Shown: positions 15,759-20,129 of the stretch, in pieces
How the letters are laid out: every line of letters begins with the position of its first letter
How positions within the stretch are numbered: the stretch's first letter is position 1
Assembly (NCBI GenBank): GCA_016926135.1
Contig: JAFGPH010000194.1
Coordinates: 1-20,129, forward strand
Source of the DNA: Deltaproteobacteria bacterium
GTDB lineage: Bacteria; Desulfobacterota; DSM-4660; Desulfatiglandales; HGW-15
Reading direction: 5' to 3'
Length of the DNA stretch: 20,129 nt
Position numbers and translations under genes: made by a program
Notes under the pieces: model-generated
Database searches by the model: none
The model's input: only the letters and a program-made list of their open reading frames with translations
Told to the model about the DNA's origin: nothing

Positions 15759-17405
15759 ATGCAGAAAAACAGTACCGGTGAAGACCCGGAGAACACCGTC
15801 CGGAAATTACAGAAAGAACTTGCCGCACTGGGAAAAGCTTATGAGGCACTGCAGGAGTCCGCGCTCGGGTACAGGGACCTCCTTGAGAATGCCAGCGACC
15901 TGATTCAGGCCGTGACACCGGAAGGCCGATTCCTCTATGTCAACCGGGTTTGGAGTGACACCCTGGGCTACAGCCCCGAAGAGGCAAGAGACCTTGGCCT
16001 CTACGACGTGATCCACCCGGATTCCCTGCCCCATTGTGAAGACCTGTTCAGGCGCGTCATGGCCGGGGAAAAGGTAGAGAAGGTAGACGTTGTCTTCGTC
16101 TCGAAGAAGGGAGAAAGAATTTTCGTTGAGGGAAGCATCAACTGCAGGTTCGAGGAGGGAGAACCCGTTTCCACCCGCGGCATCTTCCGGGATATCACGG
16201 AGCGCAAGCGCATGGAGATGGAGTTGGCAAAGCGTACCCGTGCCCTGGACATGCGAGTCAAACACCTGCGCTGTCTCTATGCCATATCGCAGTTCCTCGA
16301 AGAGGGGCAGAAATCATTGGTCGAAATCCTCCCGGGGATCGTGGACCTCATGCCTCCTGCCTTTCAGTACCGCGAAATCACCGCCATTCGGATCCTCGTG
16401 GACGACCGGGAATACGCCACAGACGGTTTCATAGTGACGCAGTGGAGGCTTGCGCGTGAAATCATGGTAAACGGCACGCCTAAGGGGCTCTTGGAGGTGT
16501 GCTACATGGAGGAAAAGCCTCCTGCCGATGAGGGTCCCTTTCTGAGGGAAGAAAGAACGCTTCTGAACGTGATTTGCGAGCGGGCAGGAAAGGTCATCGA
16601 GCGCATCCATGCCGCAGAAGAACTGAGGCGTGCGAGGAGACGGGAGGTCGAAATCGCCGCCAGGATTCAGCGAACCCTCCTCCTCGGAACGCCCCCCGAG
16701 GACATGCCCGGCATACAGTTCGCCTCCCTTGCCATTCCCTCACAGGGGGTGGACGGGGACTTCTACGACTTCTTCACCCACTCCCGGGACTGTGTGGACA
16801 TCCTCATTGGTGATGTCATGGGTAAAGGGGTCCGGGCGGCCCTCCTGGGGGCCGGGGCCAAAAGCCACCTCTTCAGGGCCATGACCCGCCTCATCCCTTC
16901 TCTGGATCACTTCCCGGAACCGAGGGAGATCATCCAGCAGGCCCATGAATTCCTGGTGGACGAACTCATCCGTCTGGAGGCTTTCATCACCCTGCTCTAC
17001 GCGCGCTTTGATGTGGCAAGACGACATCTCGACTTCGTCGACTGCGGGCACACCAGGACCGTTCATTTTCACCGGGCCACTGGCACATGCACCACCCTGC
17101 AAGGCCAAAACATGCCTTTGGGTTTTTCCGAAAAGGAAGTCTACCTTCAGGAGCGAATCCCCTTTAAACCCGGAGATTTCTTCTTCTTCTATTCCGATGC
17201 CGTTACGGAGGCCCGGAATGACAGGGGCGAGTTATTCGAAGAGGAACGGCTCGTCCGGTGCGTCGGCGAACACGGTCACCTCAGTCCGCGGGACCTGATC
17301 AACAAGGTGCTCTCGGCGGTGGTCTCTTTTTCTCAATCAGAGGCCTTTGCCGACGACCTGACGTGCATTGCGGTGAAGATCGGGGAAGATGATGGGAACC
17401 GATAG
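15759..17405 (+). CDS. PAS-GAF-like-PP2C (RsbU/SpoIIE-type) serine phosphatase
   Basis: The cytoplasmic protein has 548 residues. A coiled N-terminus leads to a PAS domain at about 37-155, ending in the usual FRDITERKRMEMEL linker. A GAF-like segment follows at about 165-287 and a PP2C domain at about 296-541. Metal-binding acidic residues are present in VDGDFYDFF (D332/D334), GDVMGKG (D352), SDAVTEA (D480) and DDLT (D532/D533). Such proteins dephosphorylate STAS antagonists when their sensor domains detect a signal; the signal is unknown. It probably targets the STAS protein encoded next to it. I chose ATG 15759 because a G-rich segment lies about 8 nt upstream. The frame also offers ATG 15744 and TTG 15729. 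The next gene starts 24 bp after its stop, so they are likely one operon. Confidence 0.9.
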   Translation: MQKNSTGEDPENTVRKLQKELAALGKAYEALQESALGYRDLLENASDLIQAVTPEGRFLYVNRVWSDTLGYSPEEARDLGLYDVIHPDSLPHCEDLFRRVMAGEKVEKVDVVFVSKKGERIFVEGSINCRFEEGEPVSTRGIFRDITERKRMEMELAKRTRALDMRVKHLRCLYAISQFLEEGQKSLVEILPGIVDLMPPAFQYREITAIRILVDDREYATDGFIVTQWRLAREIMVNGTPKGLLEVCYMEEKPPADEGPFLREERTLLNVICERAGKVIERIHAAEELRRARRREVEIAARIQRTLLLGTPPEDMPGIQFASLAIPSQGVDGDFYDFFTHSRDCVDILIGDVMGKGVRAALLGAGAKSHLFRAMTRLIPSLDHFPEPREIIQQAHEFLVDELIRLEAFITLLYARFDVARRHLDFVDCGHTRTVHFHRATGTCTTLQGQNMPLGFSEKEVYLQERIPFKPGDFFFFYSDAVTEARNDRGELFEEERLVRCVGEHGHLSPRDLINKVLSAVVSFSQSEAFADDLTCIAVKIGEDDGNR

Positions 17406-17429
17406 ATACTGCGAAGCGAGGGATGCCCC

Positions 17430-19658
17430 ATGACCAAACTCTATGTGTCGAGCGGCCTGAAAGAAGAGGCCGTTTTCGAGATCGGCGGCGAAACCACCAC
17501 CCTCGGCCGCTCCCCGGACAATGACATCCGGATCGAAGATCCCTCGGTGTCGCGGAGGCATGCCAGAATCCTCCGGAAGGATGGCGGGTTCTTCATCGAG
17601 GACCTCGGAAGTAGCAACGGCACGTGGGTCAACGGCCGGCTCATGACTTCCGGCACGGAAGCAAAAATGAGGGAAGGGCTTCCGGTCGCTATCGGCAACA
17701 CGATCCTGAGCCTGGTCAGAAAACCCTCCATAGACGATACCACGACCCAGTACTCCATCGACCTCATGGATTGCCTTCCCGAGGCCGGAGGAAGCGCATC
17801 GTACAGGGAAAGATTCTTTGCAGACCGAAAGAGACTCGAAGTGATCCAGGAAGTGTCCACCCTGCTGATGCAGTCCCTGGATGCCCGGGAGATCTGCGAA
17901 AAGGTCCTGAATTCCCTGTTTCGCTGGCTCGAGAAAATCGATTCCGGCATCATCCTCTGGATGGACGAGGGAGCGAGCGAACCCAGAGAAATCCTGGCGA
18001 GGTCCAAGGGGAAGAAGAGTCCCGGCGGGGTGACCTACAGCAGGAGCGTCATCAATCGCGTCCTCCGGGAAGGACAGGCGATCATGATGGCGGACACGGA
18101 CATGGGAGACCGGGACGACCTTTCGGCCAGCATAGGGCTCATGCACCTTCGCTCCGTCATGTGCGTCCCATTGATGATCAAGTCACGGATCCGCGGGGTC
18201 ATCTATGTACACTCCGTCGACATGGCACAGAGATTCCAGAAAGACGACCTCCTTCTGTTCACGGCCCTGGGCACACCGGCGGCACTGGCCATTGAAAACG
18301 CCGTCCTCTATTCCAAGACCAGGAAAGCCGAGGCAGCGCTCCAAAAGGCCCATGACGAACTGGAAGAGCGCGTGAGACAGCGCACCCTGGAGCTTTCGGA
18401 CGCCAACGAGCGATTACAACTGGAGATCGCGGAACGCAGACGCGCCGAGGAGGCCCTGGCGGCCTCGCGAGAACAAGAGGTGGAAGTGGCCGCCAGAATA
18501 CAGAAATCCCTTCTGCTGGGCTCCACCCCGCACGAGGTTCAGGGGATTCAGGTTGCCGCACTGAGTGTACCCTCCAAGGGGATTGACGGAGATTTCTACG
18601 AGTTTTTCGTCCACTCGAAAACATGCCTGGACCTCATCGTCGGCGACGTGATGGGCAAGGGGATCCCTGCAGCCCTGCTGGGGGCTGGGACCAAAAGCCA
18701 CTTCTTTCGCGCCCTGACCAACCTGATTTCCGTCTCCCATGCCCTTCCGGAACCCAGGGAAATCCTTCAGCGGGCACACGAAATGATCGTGAAGGAACTC
18801 ATTGCCCTGGACTCCTTCGTGACCCTCTGCTACGCCCGTTTTGACCTGGAAAGACGAGCCCTTGACTTCGTGAACTGCGGGCATCCCAGGACCATTCACT
18901 CCCACCGGGCAACCGGAAAATGCACCACCCTGGAAGGCCGGAACATGCCCTTGGGATTTTCTGAGGATGAGATCTACACCCAGGAGCGGGTTCCCTTTGA
19001 GCCGGACGATATATTCTTCTTTTACTCCGATGCCGTGACCGAGGCCCAGAATCGGTCCGGGGAGTTCTTCGGTGAGGAGAGGCTTGTGGTTTTCCTTTCC
19101 CAAAATGCCCACCTTGGGCCTGATGATCTGATCCAAAAGGTCCTTGAGGCGGTGATCTCCTTTTCGCAGTCGCATACCTTTGCTGACGACCTGACCTGCA
19201 TTGCCGTGAAGATCCCGGAAGACAATTCCGACAAGACGGTATTGCGTCGTGAGCTGGAGATCACGAGCGACCTGGACAGACTGGAGGAGGCCAGGTCCTT
19301 TGCCCGAAACCTGGTGCAGCGAGAAATCACCCCCCCTTTGGATGAGGAGAAGGCGTGGATGTTCCAACTGGCGGTCAATGAAGCGGTGGTCAACATCATC
19401 AAGCACGCATATGACGACCGTCCCGGCCGGCGCATACGGATGGAAGCAGAGGTCTTTCCCGATCGGATTTCGTTCACACTCAGACACTGGGGCAAAGCCT
19501 TTGACCGCACCTCCGTGCGCCCTCCTCGATTTGACGGTTCGGAGGAATCGGGCTACGGCGTCTTCCTGATCGAGGAATGCGTGGATGAGGTCGTGTATTC
19601 GCAGGACGAGGCAGAAGGAAACCGCATATCTCTCATCCGTTACAGAGAACGGCCTTGA
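17430..19658 (+). CDS. FHA-GAF-PP2C-HATPase fusion: bifunctional partner-switching phosphatase/kinase-like protein
   Basis: The protein has 742 residues. An FHA domain at about 5-95 carries the full phosphothreonine-binding pattern (GRSPDND, SRRHA, DLGSSNGTWVNG). A GAF-like domain lies at about 130-297 and a coiled coil at about 298-350. The PP2C domain at about 350-595 keeps its acidic residues (IDGDFYEFF, GDVMGKG, SDAVTEA, DDLT). A C-terminal RsbW/SpoIIAB-like HATPase domain occupies about 605-742, with an N-box at NEAVVN (650-655) and a G2-like GYG (708-710). The G1 box reads RHWGKAFD, with His686 where an ATP-binding Asp is usual, so kinase activity is uncertain. The protein may both phosphorylate and dephosphorylate the neighbouring STAS protein, as SypE does (inference). 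Its PP2C domain is a close paralogue of the preceding gene's. Confidence 0.92.
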   Translation: MTKLYVSSGLKEEAVFEIGGETTTLGRSPDNDIRIEDPSVSRRHARILRKDGGFFIEDLGSSNGTWVNGRLMTSGTEAKMREGLPVAIGNTILSLVRKPSIDDTTTQYSIDLMDCLPEAGGSASYRERFFADRKRLEVIQEVSTLLMQSLDAREICEKVLNSLFRWLEKIDSGIILWMDEGASEPREILARSKGKKSPGGVTYSRSVINRVLREGQAIMMADTDMGDRDDLSASIGLMHLRSVMCVPLMIKSRIRGVIYVHSVDMAQRFQKDDLLLFTALGTPAALAIENAVLYSKTRKAEAALQKAHDELEERVRQRTLELSDANERLQLEIAERRRAEEALAASREQEVEVAARIQKSLLLGSTPHEVQGIQVAALSVPSKGIDGDFYEFFVHSKTCLDLIVGDVMGKGIPAALLGAGTKSHFFRALTNLISVSHALPEPREILQRAHEMIVKELIALDSFVTLCYARFDLERRALDFVNCGHPRTIHSHRATGKCTTLEGRNMPLGFSEDEIYTQERVPFEPDDIFFFYSDAVTEAQNRSGEFFGEERLVVFLSQNAHLGPDDLIQKVLEAVISFSQSHTFADDLTCIAVKIPEDNSDKTVLRRELEITSDLDRLEEARSFARNLVQREITPPLDEEKAWMFQLAVNEAVVNIIKHAYDDRPGRRIRMEAEVFPDRISFTLRHWGKAFDRTSVRPPRFDGSEESGYGVFLIEECVDEVVYSQDEAEGNRISLIRYRERP

Positions 19659-19742
19659 AGCCGGTGTGCGGAGGGGTTTACCCGGGCGACCCCTCTGTGA
19701 ACGGCTAAGTCCCGAACCGGTTACTACCTGCGGAGGAGCCCA

Positions 19743-19771
19743 GACTCGACGCCATATGGGGCGGGTCTTTT
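19743..19771 (+). terminator. Candidate rho-independent terminator of the PP2C operon
   Basis: GACTCG at 19743-19748 pairs with CGGGTC at 19762-19767 (one T-G wobble). The stem continues inward with a bulged A and one G-G mismatch to CC-ATAT-GG. Four Ts (19768-19771) follow directly. The stem is imperfect and the T-run short, so termination may be partial. Its position about 85 bp after the fusion-gene stop fits. Confidence 0.4.
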
Positions 19772-19775
19772 CCCG

Positions 19776-19804
19776 TTGATGGAAATTTGTTTTTCGGATA
19801 CACT
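19776..19804 (+). promoter_or_regulatory. Candidate promoter for the SCP2-like gene
   Basis: TTGATG (19776-19781) and TACACT (19799-19804) are each 4/6 consensus matches separated by exactly 17 bp. They lie just after the terminator-like hairpin and about 90 bp before the ATG at 19897, in the most AT-rich part of this gap. Confidence 0.4.
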
Positions 19805-19896
19805 TTTTGATGTTCAGAAAGCGGGTTTTCCCGGACACCGGGTCAACAATCACAAGGCCCCGAGAGACACATCACCAGTGGAAAGGAGTGACAGCC

Positions 19897-20129
19897 ATGG
19901 CCATATCGAGTGTGAAAGAAGTGTTCGACAAGGTACCCGGCAGCTTCAATGCCAACGCAGCTAAGGGATTGGATGCCGTTTTCCAGTACGACATCACCGG
20001 CGAGGGCGGCGGGAACTGGAACGTGACGATCAAAGAGGGTACCTGCCAGGTCCAGGAAGGAAAGGCCCCGAGCCCCACGGTGACCCTGACCATGAACAGC
20101 GAAACCTGGCTGGCCATGGTGAACAAGGA
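19897..20129 (+). CDS. SCP2 sterol-carrier-like domain protein (partial, runs off the window)
   Basis: Only the first 77 codons are visible. The start ATG is preceded by AAGGAG (19883-19888) with an 8-nt spacer, a strong ribosome binding site. The visible protein resembles small stand-alone SCP2 domains: an N-terminal helix with VKEVFDKVPGSF, a strand with VFQYDITGEGGGNWNVTIKEG, and PTVTLTMNSETWLAMVNK, typical of the family's central strand and helix. These proteins bind lipids or acyl-CoAs and are usually about 100-130 residues. No export signal is seen, so it is probably cytoplasmic. It appears to have its own promoter and is not obviously part of the phosphatase operon. Function beyond lipid binding is unknown. 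Confidence 0.82.
   Translation, partial: MAISSVKEVFDKVPGSFNANAAKGLDAVFQYDITGEGGGNWNVTIKEGTCQVQEGKAPSPTVTLTMNSETWLAMVNK

Larger units (their letters stand above)
19659..19896. other. Intergenic region after the phosphatase operon
   Basis: These 238 bp contain a 9-bp stem with one wobble pair (19669-19677 with 19689-19697), lacking a T-run. A terminator-like hairpin and a promoter candidate follow, listed separately. I see no credible small gene here, and the short open frames lack ribosome binding sites. The first 110 bp are rich in potential pairings but match no riboswitch or RNA family that I recognise. Confidence 0.45.

Noticed and set aside
19659..19770. A riboswitch or structured small RNA after the phosphatase operon
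   Set aside because: Some stems can be drawn, but no core motif of a known riboswitch, tmRNA, SRP RNA or tRNA is recognisable; a terminator explains the last hairpin.
18414..19853. A 479-codon open frame on the minus strand opposite the FHA-PP2C-HATPase gene
   Set aside because: It mirrors the conserved PP2C and HATPase coding sequence and shows no recognisable domain. A similar antisense frame opposite the first PP2C domain simply reflects their paralogy.

Overview
The window looks like a GC-rich Gram-negative chromosome. An AsmA-type envelope protein, a TPR/beta-barrel outer-membrane protein ending in Phe, and many Sec-type signal peptides all point to a diderm. The mix of genes (beta-oxidation-type enzymes, an SCP2-like protein, RsbU-type phosphatases with PAS, GAF and FHA sensors) suggests a deltaproteobacterial/Desulfobacterota-like organism. 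That is an impression from protein style, not a proof. I see no tRNA, rRNA, CRISPR array, insertion sequence or phage gene.

Layout. (1) 1-3918, minus strand: a crotonase-family enzyme resembling dienoyl-CoA isomerase overlaps by 4 bp a nitronate monooxygenase-like flavoprotein; upstream lies a large AsmA-family protein. (2) 4226-5950, plus strand: a PilZ-domain protein with an unrecognised helical C-terminal half, then a short-chain dehydrogenase. (3) 5996-8218, minus strand: a large MscS-family channel. (4) 8357-15610, minus strand: a compact exopolysaccharide-type locus read in the order STAS protein, two small TPR proteins, a TPR/outer-membrane beta-barrel protein, a BcsA-like processive GT2 synthase and a secreted GH26-like glycoside hydrolase. 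From the first TPR gene to the hydrolase the genes are tightly packed, with 4-bp overlaps or very short gaps. (5) 15759-19658, plus strand and divergent from the STAS gene: two paralogous PP2C (RsbU/SpoIIE-type) phosphatases. The second carries an N-terminal FHA domain and a C-terminal RsbW-like HATPase domain. (6) 19897-20129: the start of an SCP2-like gene cut by the window edge.

Regions 4 and 5 together form the most interesting object. All parts of a synthase-dependent polysaccharide machine (inner-membrane synthase, TPR scaffold plus outer-membrane barrel, periplasmic hydrolase) sit beside all parts of a partner-switching circuit (STAS antagonist, kinase-like domain, PP2C phosphatases). 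The synthase keeps a BcsA-like gating-loop motif but has no C-terminal PilZ domain. This suggests control by serine phosphorylation of the STAS protein rather than by direct c-di-GMP binding to the synthase. Known analogies are SypA/SypE in Vibrio fischeri and HmpU/V/W in cyanobacteria, but the gene set and domain fusions here differ. The functional link is inferred from gene order and domain content.
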